The translations under genes and the position numbers were made by a program. DNA of 64,000 nt from Pteria penguin (Eukaryota > Mollusca > Bivalvia > Pterioida > Pteriidae), in the NCBI GenBank assembly GCA_035048485.1, contig CM068587.1, positions 27,112,534 to 27,176,533 on the forward strand, written 5' to 3'. This document shows positions 1 through 9,700 of this stretch, piece by piece. The notes under the pieces were generated by a model. That model made no database searches. It saw only the letters and a program-made list of their open reading frames with translations, and was not told where the DNA came from. Every line of letters begins with the position of its first letter. The stretch's first letter is position 1.

Positions 1-563
1 TGCAAGATAACATTTATAATTAAACCGAAGGGAAGATTAAAACTAAGAATGCATTTTTGAAATATGTAATGTCCATAACATCAAGAATGTTTTATAAGGG
101 TAATTAGATAGGTTTGTTCTCATTAAACATTTTCATTGGCAAATTTGAAAATGAAATACTCCCCACATTTTCATCTTTACTTAAAACCTTAGAATTTTTT
201 TTTTCTGAATAAGGCTTTTAAGTTATAAATAACTGTTCATTTTTGGAGATAATTTCTCTGTTAAATGATGTTACTTGCAAATGATGACCTGAGTAACATA
301 TTTTTTGGTCAAAATTTAGTAAGTTTCATATTTTCATAGGCTAAGATATGAATGTGTTTCTAGGTAACTTATGAAATATGGAAAGGAAAAATGTAATTTG
401 AACTATAAATGAGTACATACTGACCCTGAAATCTTACAGAGGGAAAACATTTCATAATACATGTACATGTATATAAAAAAGAAGGGTTCCTTATATCAAA
501 AACTAAACTTCTACTTAAAATAAAATTCTAGGGTGTAATAAAATGTTTTTTATTTACTTATAG
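1..563 (+). other. CCDC170 intron, 3' portion
   Basis: AT-rich non-coding sequence upstream of the first recognisable CCDC170 exon, ending in a pyrimidine-rich stretch and the TAG acceptor at 561-563. I see no further exon here. The earlier exons of the gene must lie to the left of the window. Confidence 0.7.
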
Positions 564-980
564 TATCTAAGACTTCTGCAGAGACTTGGTGAAGTGATGA
601 AGATGGATCGAATTTCCTGTGATCTTGGTCTCGATCTGACAATTGATGCAATTACATCTCGAGCTCAGCAACTCGTCAAACTGGAACAGGACACTATTGC
701 TGACAAATCTACTCACATATACAACTTACAACGCAAAGTGAAAGCACTGAAAGAACAACTAGAAAGCAAAGATCTTCATTTAGACTTGTTAAGAAAGAAA
801 ATGACAAGCATGGAAGAAAAACTTATAGGGAAATCCACAATAGAAAGGGAGAGAGATAATGAGACCTACCGAATCAGGAAGCTGGAGAAAATCATTGAGA
901 AACTGAAGATTCAAGTCCATGATGCACGGCAGGAAAATACAAATCTGAAGGCTCAGCTTTTAGGATCCAGTGACTTAAAG
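564..980 (+). CDS. CCDC170: CCDC170 orthologue, third-last coding exon
   Basis: This exon encodes 139 residues in phase 0 at both ends. It runs from an acceptor (TAG at 561-563) to the donor AAG|GTAAGA at 981. The reading frame begins YLRLLQRLGEVMKM and continues through CDLGLDLTIDAITSRAQQLV, a signature of coiled-coil domain-containing protein 170, followed by a long heptad-type coiled coil rich in K, E, L and R. In vertebrates CCDC170 is a microtubule- and Golgi-associated coiled-coil protein. That role is known of the family and is not visible here. An internal ATG is not a start, because the frame is open back to the splice site. The gene continues to the left of the window. Identity rests on strong resemblance across this and the next two exons. 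Confidence 0.93.
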
Positions 981-1362
981 GTAAGAGAGATTTATTTGAG
1001 ATGAAGTCTTATTACTGGTATATGACCATAAGCATTTCATGGCTTGATTATAACAATTACAAACTTCATGGGGGCAGGCATGGTGTAGTGGTTAAGCGCT
1101 TGGCTTGCGGCGCCGACGACCTGGGTTCGATTCCCGGGTTGCGCCACTATGTTTAAGAGGTTGGTAACCTCCTGCTTCCATGTCGCGATATAACTGAAAT
1201 ATTGTTGAAAGCGACGTAAAACACCAATCAACCAACCAACCAACAAACTTCATGTAGGAAAGGATCCTAAAGGATTTTATATTACATTGTTTATTTATAG
1301 TGCTTAATTCAGTCATGAATATGGTAAAAAAAAATTTCTAGATATATTAATTTTATTATCAG
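981..1362 (+). other. CCDC170 intron carrying a SINE
   Basis: Intron with donor GTAAGA at 981 and acceptor ending CAG at 1362. Nearly half of it is a SINE in the same orientation as the gene, inserted between 12-bp target duplications. Confidence 0.85.
1059..1254 (+). mobile_element. tRNA-derived SINE, family I, with target duplications
   Basis: The element is about 172 bp (1071-1242) and is flanked by the 12-bp direct repeat ACAAACTTCATG at 1059-1070 and 1243-1254. Its head carries RNA polymerase III promoter boxes: an A box (TGGTGTAGTGG near 1080) and a perfect B box (GGTTCGATTCC near 1123). The body includes GTCGCGATATAACTGAAA and GAAAGCGACGTAAAACACC, followed by a short CCAA-type tandem tail. 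The head is a tRNA relic, not a functional tRNA gene. The sharp target duplication suggests a fairly recent insertion into the CCDC170 intron. Confidence 0.92.
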
Positions 1363-1599
1363 CTGAGGACATTGGAACAGACAAAAGAAATTGAGGAGCT
1401 TGTTGCACAAGTAGATGAGCTGGAGGACGTACGTAAACGTCAGTCATCCAAAATAAAACATCTGAAAGATGAAGTGGAGGCCACTGTACATGATACGAAG
1501 GAGAAACATGTTGTGTCTGAGAATGCTGTTCATGCACTCTCTAGCGAGTTACGTACCACCAAAAATGCTCTCAACGCAATTCAGAATAGAGAGAAACAG
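1363..1599 (+). CDS. CCDC170: CCDC170 orthologue, second-last coding exon
   Basis: The exon encodes 79 residues and is phase 0 at both ends. It starts LRTLEQTKEIEELVAQ after the acceptor CAG (1360-1362) and ends NREKQ before the donor CAG|GTATGT at 1600. The segment is continuous coiled coil. The LEQTK...IEEL start and the REKQ end followed by an LLDFR exon match my recollection of the C-terminal part of vertebrate CCDC170. It is spliced between 564-980 and 2003-2323. Confidence 0.92.
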
Positions 1600-2002
1600 G
1601 TATGTAAATAACTACATATCAATCCTGTTAAAAGAGTATAATTTAATAAAAAAAATTTGTATAAAGAGTAAAGTTGCTTAATTCTCCATGAAGCTAATAA
1701 CTTTGTGACATTAATTTGTAGTGCTGTGACATTTGTTGTGGATAACTGAACCATTCATTATGTCTGATACTTAAATTCAGACACTGATGTAATTTTTCTA
1801 CATATTGCTGATAAAAGTACTTTTGAAAAATTCTGATCTGCAGATCCTTATTTCTTTAAAATGCTATATTACACAAAACAAATATAAACATATACATTGT
1901 ATTATTTAACCTTATCCATTCTAGAAAAAAAACTCCAAAAGAACACCTTTCTATGGAGTTTTGCGACATATTGTTTATGATAAAGATTGGATTTTTTTTC
2001 AG
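1600..2002 (+). other. CCDC170 last intron
   Basis: AT-rich intron with donor GTATGT and a strong acceptor (a run of T then CAG at 2000-2002). No repeat or exon is recognised in it. An ATG at 1961 opens into the following exon but lies inside the intron. Confidence 0.85.
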
Positions 2003-2323
2003 CTGCTGGATTTCCGTAATGTTGTAGCCAGGATGTTGGGATTGGATATGAACACATTAGCTGTCCCTGATTACGAGATTATCTCTCGTTTAGAGAAACT
2101 TATTCAGGCCCATCACACACATGCATTCACCACTATGAGTATGGAGGAAGCACTAGCAGATATGGAAGATGGCTTCCTCAGTGGCTATGAAGACTACAGA
2201 CAGAATGTTTCAACTGAACATGCCAGCATCCGGCGAGCTCGAGATCGAGTCAAGAGGAAAGCTCAGAGAGCAACTCGAGCCAGGTCACTGTCACCACAGA
2301 GGAGAGACCCAAGAGTCTACTAA
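2003..2323 (+). CDS. CCDC170: CCDC170 orthologue, terminal coding exon
   Basis: The last exon encodes 106 residues and a TAA stop at 2321-2323. It opens LLDFRNVVARMLGLDM and continues NTLAVPDYEIISRLEKLI, the most conserved C-terminal block of CCDC170. The tail that follows (about residues 45-106 of the exon) has an acidic stretch, a YEDY motif, and then a strongly basic Arg-rich end with SLSPQRR. As I recall, the human protein ends quite differently after the conserved block, so the basic tail may be lineage-specific. With the two preceding exons this gives 324 C-terminal residues. Confidence 0.93.
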   Translation: MLDFRNVVARMLGLDMNTLAVPDYEIISRLEKLIQAHHTHAFTTMSMEEALADMEDGFLSGYEDYRQNVSTEHASIRRARDRVKRKAQRATRARSLSPQRRDPRVY

Positions 2324-3390
2324 GTAAAGTGACAATTCAAATTGAGGGATTTATTAATTATGTTCAAATTATGACATGTTGAATGTGCATATGGGTAAAA
2401 ATACATTGACATATCTGAGTAACGCTATATCAGAATAGTTTATTTCATGAAATTTAGGTCTTGTTGTTTTCAAAATTTGTAGTTGCCAAATTTTAAACAG
2501 ATTTTATACTGGTTATAATTTCTGACAAAATATTTCAAATAGATTTCATCTGCTTTGGATCTATATTTTTAATTCAAGATTTAGATTTGTTTTTACATTA
2601 AATGAAACAGTTTTAGAAATTATTTTATTATTATGTTTATTTAGATATTGTACAAGTATATGCATTTTTGAAATGCTAATTTTCTTTGAAGTTTACTCAT
2701 TTATAAAAAATCAAATTACCAGATGGATATCTTTATACTTGAGGAGAGTTACCTTTCTTAGCTCAATATAAATTTTTCATTCTATGTTCCCCTTCCCACT
2801 GTGTTTAGTGTAGAAAATAGAGTATATATATTTATTATAATTATGACAAAGGTATGTGCATCACATACTTATGTTCAATCCAGCAGATGTTAGTGCTTTT
2901 ATAAACATAGTTTAATAACCCCGGAATCCGTATATTGACTCCTCTCCAGAATTCCTTAGTCATTTGCATGTGTGTAGTGAATGTAGTTCAGTTAATCTAT
3001 AACATTGTAAGACTGAGTAAGTCGGCCATCTTGAGTATCTGTGATAATTGGGTATATAATCGTCCACCCCTTGTAGATAGAATCTTCCTGTACAGATATC
3101 TATATATAGAGTAGATGACCTCATTACATTCTGTCAAGCATTCTGGAGATAATGAAATATAGATCCTACAAATTTTGTTGAAAAATTGGGAAAAAATTCA
3201 AATTACATTCCATTTGTTTATTGTAAGTTTTAGTTCTTTTAAAAAGATGTTTATACTTCATACATGTTTTTGTGATTTGCATTTTTATTGCCTTGTACTT
3301 TTTCTAAGGCTTCTGAAAGGCAGACTTGGATGCTCAACATTGTAACAATCTGCCTTGAATAAATGGTTGAGATTTTATTTTTACTTTTTT
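2324..3390 (+). other. Probable CCDC170 3' UTR with polyadenylation signal
   Basis: AT-rich sequence after the CCDC170 stop. A canonical AATAAA at 3358-3363 is a good candidate poly(A) signal, with a T-rich downstream stretch from about 3374. A second AATAAA at 3860-3865 could define a longer transcript. The exact end cannot be set from sequence alone. Confidence 0.5.
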
Positions 3391-5256
3391 TAACTTATAG
3401 TTTTTGTTGTGTTATTTGAAGAATTAAAGATAAATCATAAAATTTTCATCGGAAATGTAAACTATTATTTTGATATGCAGAGAGTGCAGTAATCGAGCAG
3501 AGCAACATTGTTTTACATGCAGCTATTCTCATATATTTTTTTCGATTGTTTTGAATATTCATAATGAGGGAATGAAATTCATCCCAGAATGCATCTACGT
3601 CAAACTAAGCCTCTCTCATTATTATGTTATCATATAGGTATAATATTTGTTACAATTGTTAGATATTATTTGTACTTATGTCACATTTATATGTTTTGAT
3701 ATGTTCCCTTGTAGGTTTTATTGATACAAATCAACGGTGGATGTCTCATTGAAATGCTTATACAATTGTAGAGAATTTTTCTTTAACCGTTGTAATACTA
3801 GGAGCTTTACAATGACTTTGTATATTAAAATGACTTGTATATTTAAATCTCTTTAATAGAATAAAAAAACTGCCAGAACAGTAAAATTACTTTCTTTTGT
3901 TGATACAAAACCTATTTTTATGTCCCCCAGAATCAACAATGAAGTAGCAATATGTATTCGGCCCATTTGTGTGAAAAGCTTTTAACTATGGACATGAATG
4001 ACATTCCTTGGGACAAAACTTTTCCAGTGGTAGCTTGAGATGTAGTGACCTTGACTTTTGACATATGCTTTCCAAACACTCAATATTTTATGGGTCATTA
4101 CTGCTGCCTTTCCATAGAATTACATAATAATCAGGCAAGGAAATTGTCCATGACCTAAATTATGATTCGAATTCAGGGTCATTCCTCCAATGTCAAAGTA
4201 CATATAGACTAGGATATGAATTTTATTTTTATGTGTTTAAGAAGGTTACGACCCTGAAAAATAACCTGGGAAGTGTATTACAATTGTTTGCAATTTCCAG
4301 AGAGCGTTTACCAATAGAACAAATAATAAAGGTAGTGAAAAATATCGGGTTTGATAATCTTAGTGAAGCGTGAAGCAACTTACCAAATTAAATGAAGGGT
4401 AATATTCATTTAGAGTATTATGTTTCATGCATTTCTCAATAATGTTTATATACAATTTATATCATTCTCTTTTCATTTGATAAAATCAGATGAATTAGGT
4501 AACCTTGAAGCTGGTTAAATCCCATATTGAATAGGTGATGAAATATTAATTGAAAAGTCATTTATGCGGCAGACATTCTAAGTGCGAATCGAATTGCCAT
4601 TTATTCCTTTAATGCCTTCGCAAAAAGGACCGACAGATAAGGAGTAAGCCTCTGTTTCCTATTTGATTGAATACTGTTAGAGAGAAGCAAATCGTTATCT
4701 TTAGCAGTGATGAACTATTATAAACTGGTAACATGTACCAGTAAAGCTCACTGACATGCAGTTCATTGACTTTGACATATAGTGCATTTGCAATGACTGC
4801 GTTTTCTCGTGGGTTGAACGACACAATTTTTGCAGATTAAACAGTTATTTCAGATTAAATGTAATGTAATTTGCTCATTATAAAATAATGCTTGAAATAT
4901 CGTATTAAACATTTTCAAAGCATATGAAACGGACCCATCTGAACTCGTAGAGATTTACATGTCAACATACACCGTAAAATGCGACCTCAGGTGTGACTGA
5001 CATTCTTGTGCGACAGATATCATTCAGAATAATTACCAATGATTTTCATTCCCAAGATCGTTTAGTCTCGAGCCGAGCACACAAAACACTATATGCTTCC
5101 ATGAAACTGCTTTTGTTTGAATTGTGAACAACTAACACTAGTGTGACCTAACGACTATAACTGGCGACAGCCCCAACAACATATTGATTTTAAAATATTG
5201 TTCACATGCTTTAACCTGTTACTCTTGTCAGTCTTGATCATCGGCATATAAAACTA
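3391..5256. other. Intergenic, no gene seen
   Basis: AT-rich and without a credible coding segment. The stretch around 4010-4210 contains GTGACCTTGACTTTTGAC, a motif I associate with old dispersed repeats in molluscs, but no boundaries are visible. Confidence 0.5.
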
Positions 5257-5645
5257 TATGACTGATGATTGCTTTACGTCACTCCACGATTATTTCATGT
5301 CTATGGTGACCACAGGTATTTGAAGCTCTGTATGTCCATAACAAACATCATTTATGCCCCTACAGGGGTATACACCAAAGAAAAAAGATACCCCTGTAGG
5401 GGCATAATAGATGTTTGTTGTGGACATACAGAGCTTCAAATACCTGTGATGGTGACGGCATTTTCTAATGCATAGAAATTTGAACCCACCCTAAGCACGC
5501 CCAACACGACCCGGGACCTCGATTATCATTGTCTCATACGAAAGACAGGACACCGGTGTAACCACGATGTGAGTCGAACCCGGGACCTCTCGATCACGAA
5601 CCCAGCATCTCCTCAGCCACTGAGCTAAGCCGGCTCTATTAGTAT
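5257..5645 (-). mobile_element. tRNA-derived SINE, family II, split by a nested element
   Basis: Reversed copy of the second SINE family. The 3' domain lies at 5270-5310 and 5449-5480. The middle (the clone-like phrase about CATACGAAAGACAGGACACCGG) and the tRNA-like head (reverse B box near 5575, A-box region near 5625) follow. The continuity is interrupted by a 138-bp hairpin element at 5311-5448. Removing that insert restores the same order seen in the copies at 5917-6185 and 58682-58953. No clear target duplication was found for the SINE itself. Confidence 0.8.
5303..5456. mobile_element. Hairpin MITE with 8-bp target duplication, nested in a SINE
   Basis: A 138-bp element (5311-5448) made almost wholly of a 61-bp inverted repeat: arms 5311-5371 and 5388-5448, only three mismatches, and a 16-base loop. 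The ends read CACAGGTATTTGAAG. It is bounded by the identical 8-mer ATGGTGAC at 5303-5310 and 5449-5456, and in intact SINE relatives this 8-mer region occurs only once. An 8-bp duplication is typical of hAT-type (or P-type) transposases, so it is probably a non-autonomous hAT-like MITE mobilised from elsewhere. No coding capacity. Confidence 0.88.
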
Positions 5646-5699
5646 CGGAATCAACATACTGAGTGATTTTTGTCACTTCAAATAATACTTTCTAGTCGT

Positions 5700-5800
5700 T
5701 TCATCGTCGCAAGCCACGGTTATTGAGTACGCTTCCTTCGCTCTTCTCTTTTGAGGAAGGAGGCGGACTTAAAGTCCGGGGCTTGCGAGGACGAAGTCGG
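5700..5800. repeat. Imperfect inverted repeat with internal small hairpins
   Basis: The left end TCGTCGCAAGCC (about 5705) is answered by GGCTTGCGAGGACGA (about 5780). Inside lie CTTCCTTC...GAGGAAGG and the small palindrome GGACTTAAAGTCC. It could be a short foldback or a chance structure; no flanking duplication is evident. Confidence 0.35.
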
Positions 5801-5916
5801 ATGCGTAATTGCATTGTCACCCGATAATTTTTGTGATGTCCTATATGTCCTTGTGTAACTGTCGTATTTTGCATCATTGTGTCTTACGAAATAAGGAAAT
5901 AATTACGTACACTGGA

Positions 5917-6185
5917 TTGATTGATTGAATATTGTTTTACGTCGCTCCACGGTTATTTCACGTATATGGTGATGGCATCTGTCTGATGCATTGCATACAA
6001 ATTTAGACCTTTGCAATGAGCCCACCCGAGTGAAGGATCTTTTACGTGCCACGCCTACGGTAACACGGGACCTCGGTTTTTACTGTCTCATCCGAAAGAC
6101 AGAACACCGGTGTGCCCAGGGTGGAAATCGAACCCGGGACCTCTTGATCACGAGCCGAGCGCCTTATCCACATTGGAACACAATG
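5917..6185 (-). mobile_element. tRNA-derived SINE, family II
   Basis: Reversed copy with its ATTG-type tandem tail at the left (GATTGATTGATTG, about 5914-5926). Then come the conserved 3' domain (ACGTCGCTCCACGGTTATTTC), the middle domain (TCATCCGAAAGACAGAACACC) and the tRNA-like head with the reverse B box near 6128-6140. It is closely related to the copy at 58682-58953. Translations across it are artefacts. Confidence 0.85.
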
Positions 6186-6690
6186 GACAGGCTGGATAAT
6201 GGGTATCGCGATGGACTTCAAATTGGAAGACAACCATATGGTTTAGGATCACTGATGAGGAATTTATACACAAAGTAGATCTATATAGTCCATAATGTCA
6301 TTACTGTATCCAAAAAAAAAGCAACAGTTCTTCTCCTCTAAAAAGAAGGATATTTTATATGTTTCAATATTTGATTGCACTGTTTTGCGGTGAGTAGGAA
6401 TTGAATAAACACTGTCACTTCAGTTGATTCTATTAAATCAGTACAGCAAATTTATTACAAATTAGCAAATTCTCTAGATTCTCTATTTCTGTCATACGTA
6501 TAATGTGCTTATTCTGTTTTTAACGTTGTCGTACACATGAGTTGAATTCCGGTTTATACAAGTATTGATACGATGTTTGCTATAACTACATGGCTTTGTA
6601 TGTCGTTTGATTACTTTGTGTTCTTGAAAAATTGAAGATGGGGCCCATGCACCAGTTAACAATCGAGGAAAAGCCCGAAAACAAAAAAGA
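6186..6690. other. Intergenic, nothing recognised
   Basis: AT-rich spacer between the family II SINE and a microsatellite. No gene or structured repeat seen. Confidence 0.5.
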
Positions 6691-6711
6691 AACACACACA
6701 CACACACAAAC

Positions 6712-6748
<37 letters not shown>

Positions 6749-6755
6749 AAACATA
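6691..6755. repeat. CA / CAAAA / poly-A microsatellite
   Basis: A short CA run passes into CAAAA units and then about 18 A residues. The reverse strand gives low-complexity open frames that are not genes. Confidence 0.9.
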
Positions 6756-6872
6756 AATGTGTCTGCATATTCAGACACTGTGACACACAGTTGCACCAGT
6801 GAATACGGTATGTTATATTAATGCCACACGTTAGCCCTCACAATGTGGAGACCGTACTGAGCTCCACATGAA

Positions 6873-7075
6873 CAGTTTGACTAGAGTTGGTTGGTTGGTT
6901 GATTGGTGTTTTACGTCGCTTTCAACAATATTTCAGTTATATCGCGACATGGAAGCAGGAGGTTACCAACCTCTTAAACATAAGTGGCGTAACCCGGGAA
7001 TCGAACCCGGATCGTCGGCGCCGCAAGCCAAGCGCTTAACCACTACACCACGCCTGCCCCTCAGTTTGACTAGAG
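6873..7075 (-). mobile_element. tRNA-derived SINE, family I, with 14-bp target duplications
   Basis: Reversed full-length copy at 6887-7061 flanked by identical CAGTTTGACTAGAG at 6873-6886 and 7062-7075. The tail (GGTTGGTTGGTTG) is at the left. The B box and A box of the tRNA-like head are near 7005 and 7045 on the reverse strand. It is highly similar to the copies at 1071-1242 and 47807-47984. Confidence 0.93.
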
Positions 7076-7182
7076 AGCTTTATACCTTGTACTGATACAA
7101 TGTACGTAGCTATGATACTTTCTATTCTGTATTAGTACATATCCATCCAATTATTCTGGTGTTGTCTATATAAATGAGTAGC

Positions 7183-9700
7183 ACACAGGAAGCGCTTACC
7201 CCTACCGGATTATACATAGTCCACAAATACGAGACACATACACAAAAAGGAGACGCTTACTCCTACCGGAATATACATAGTCCACAAATATAAGACACAT
7301 ACACAAACAGGAGACGCTTACTCCTATCGGAGTACACATAATCCACAAATACGAGACACATACACAAAAAGGAGACGCTTACTCCTATCGGAGTACACAT
7401 AGTCCACAAATACGAGACACATACACAAACAGGAGACGCTTACTCCTATCGGAGTACACATAGTCCACAAATACGAGAAACATACACAAGCAGGAGACGC
7501 TTACTCCTACCGGAGACCGGAGTACACATAGTCCACAAATACGAGAAACATAACAAACAGGAGACGCTTACTCCTACCGGAGTACACATAGTCCACAAAT
7601 ACGAGACACATACACAAGCAGGAGACGCTTACTCCTACCGGAGTACACATAGTCCACAAATACGAGACACATACACAAACAGGAGACGCTTACTCCTATC
7701 GGAGTACACATAGTCCACAAATACAAGACACATACACAAACAGGAGACGCTTACTCCTATCGGAGTACACATAGTCCACAAATACCAGACCCATACACAA
7801 ACAGGAGAGGTTTACTACTACCGGAGTACACATAGTCAACAAATACGAGACACATACACAAACAGGAGACGCTTACTCCTACCGGAGTACACATAGTCCA
7901 CAAATACGAGACACACACACAAACAGGAGACGCTTACTCCTATCGGAGTACACATAGTCCACAAATACGAGAAACATACACAAAAAGGAGACGCTTACTC
8001 CTATCGGAGTACACATAGTCCACAAATACCAGACACATACACAAACAGGAGACGCTTACTCCTACCGGAGTACACATAGTCCACAAATACGAGACACATA
8101 CACAAACAGGAGACGCTTACTCCTACCAGAGTACACATAGTCCACAAATACGAGACACATACACAAACAGGAGACGCTTACTCCTATCGGAGTACACATA
8201 GTCCACAAATACGAGACACATACACAAACAGGAGACACTTACTCCTACCGGAGTACACATAGTCCACAAATACGAGACACATACACAAAAAGGAGACGCT
8301 TACTCCTACCGGAGTACACATAGTCCACAAATACGAGACACATACACAAACAGGAGACGCTTACTCCTATCGGAGTACACATAGTCCACAAATACGAGAA
8401 ACATACACAAGCAGGAGACGTTTACTCCTACCGGAGTACACATAGTCCACAAATACGAGACAGATACACAAACAGGAGACGCTTACTCCTACCGGAGTAC
8501 ACATAGTCCACAAATACGAGACACATACACAAACAGGAGACGCTTACTCCTATCGGAGTACACATAGTCCACAAATACGAGACACATAAACAAACAGGAG
8601 ACGCTTACTCCTACCGGAGTACACATAGTCCACAAATACGAGACACATACACAAACAGGAGACGCTTACTCCTACCGTAGTACACATAGTCCACAAATAC
8701 CAGACACATACATAAACAGGAGACGCTTACTCCTACCGGAGTACACATAGTCCACAGATACAAGACACATACACAAACAGGAGACGCTTACTCCTATCGG
8801 AGTACACATAGTCCACAAATACAAGACACATACACAAACAGGAGACGCTTACTCCTATCGGAGTACACATAGTCCACAAATACGAGACACATACACAAAC
8901 AGGAGACGCTTACTCCTACCGGAGTGCACATAGTCCACAAATACGAGACACATACACAAACAGGAGACGCTTACTCCTACCGGAGTACACATAGTCCACA
9001 AATACCAGACCCATACACAAACAGGAGACGCTTACTCCTACCGGAGTACACATAGTCCACAATTACAAGACACATACACAAACAGGACGCTTACTCCTAC
9101 CGGAGTACACATAGTCCACAAATACGAGACACATACACAAACAGGAGACGCTTACTCCTATCGGAGTGCACATAGTCCACAAATACGAGACACATACACA
9201 AACAGGAGACGCTTACTCCTATCGGAGTACACATAGTCCACAAATACCAGACAGATACACAAACAGGAGACGCTTACTCCTATCGGAGTGCACATAGTCC
9301 ACAAATACGAGACACATACACAAACAGGAGACGCTTACTCCTACCGGAGTACACAAAGTCCACAAATACGAGACACATACACAAACAGGAGACACTTACT
9401 CCTATCGGAGTACACATAGTCCACAAATACAAGACCCATACACAAACAGGAGACGCTTACTCCTATCGGAGTACACATAGTCCACAAATACGAGACACAT
9501 ACAAAACAGGAGACGCTTACTCCTACCGGAGTACACATAGTCCACAAATACGAGACACATACACAAACATGAGATGCTTACTCCTACCTGACTCGTATGT
9601 ATAATACAGAAACAGAAGACGCTGACTCCTGCCTGAGTATACATAATACACTATCAAGAGACGCTTACTTCTTCCGGAGTATTCATGATACACCAATATA
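7183..9700. repeat. 61-bp tandem satellite, about 39 copies
   Basis: Tandem array with an exact 61-bp period (for example AGACGCTTAC at 7251, 7312 and 7373). The unit contains AGGAGACGCTTACTCCTACC, then GGAGTACACATAGTCC, then ACAAATACGAGACACATAC. ACTCC and GGAGT can pair around a TAYC loop in every unit. Units differ mainly at TACC versus TATC and CGAG versus CAAG. The first unit and the last three or so (9590-9700) are diverged. Open frames on the reverse strand (repeating ...CGLCVL...) follow from the repeat and are not genes. Confidence 0.95.

Noticed and set aside
1071..1145. A tRNA gene
   Set aside because: The head has A and B boxes but is part of a full SINE with target duplications, and it lacks a convincing cloverleaf.
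1961..2002. ATG at 1961 as the start of a separate 120-codon gene
   Set aside because: It lies in the intron just before the acceptor of the terminal CCDC170 exon.
9341..9644. Reverse-strand Cys-rich repeat protein
   Set aside because: It is a translation of the 61-bp satellite; since 61 is not a multiple of three, frames rotate between units.
7183..9700. CRISPR array
   Set aside because: The 61-bp units are contiguous with no unique spacers, and the DNA is animal.
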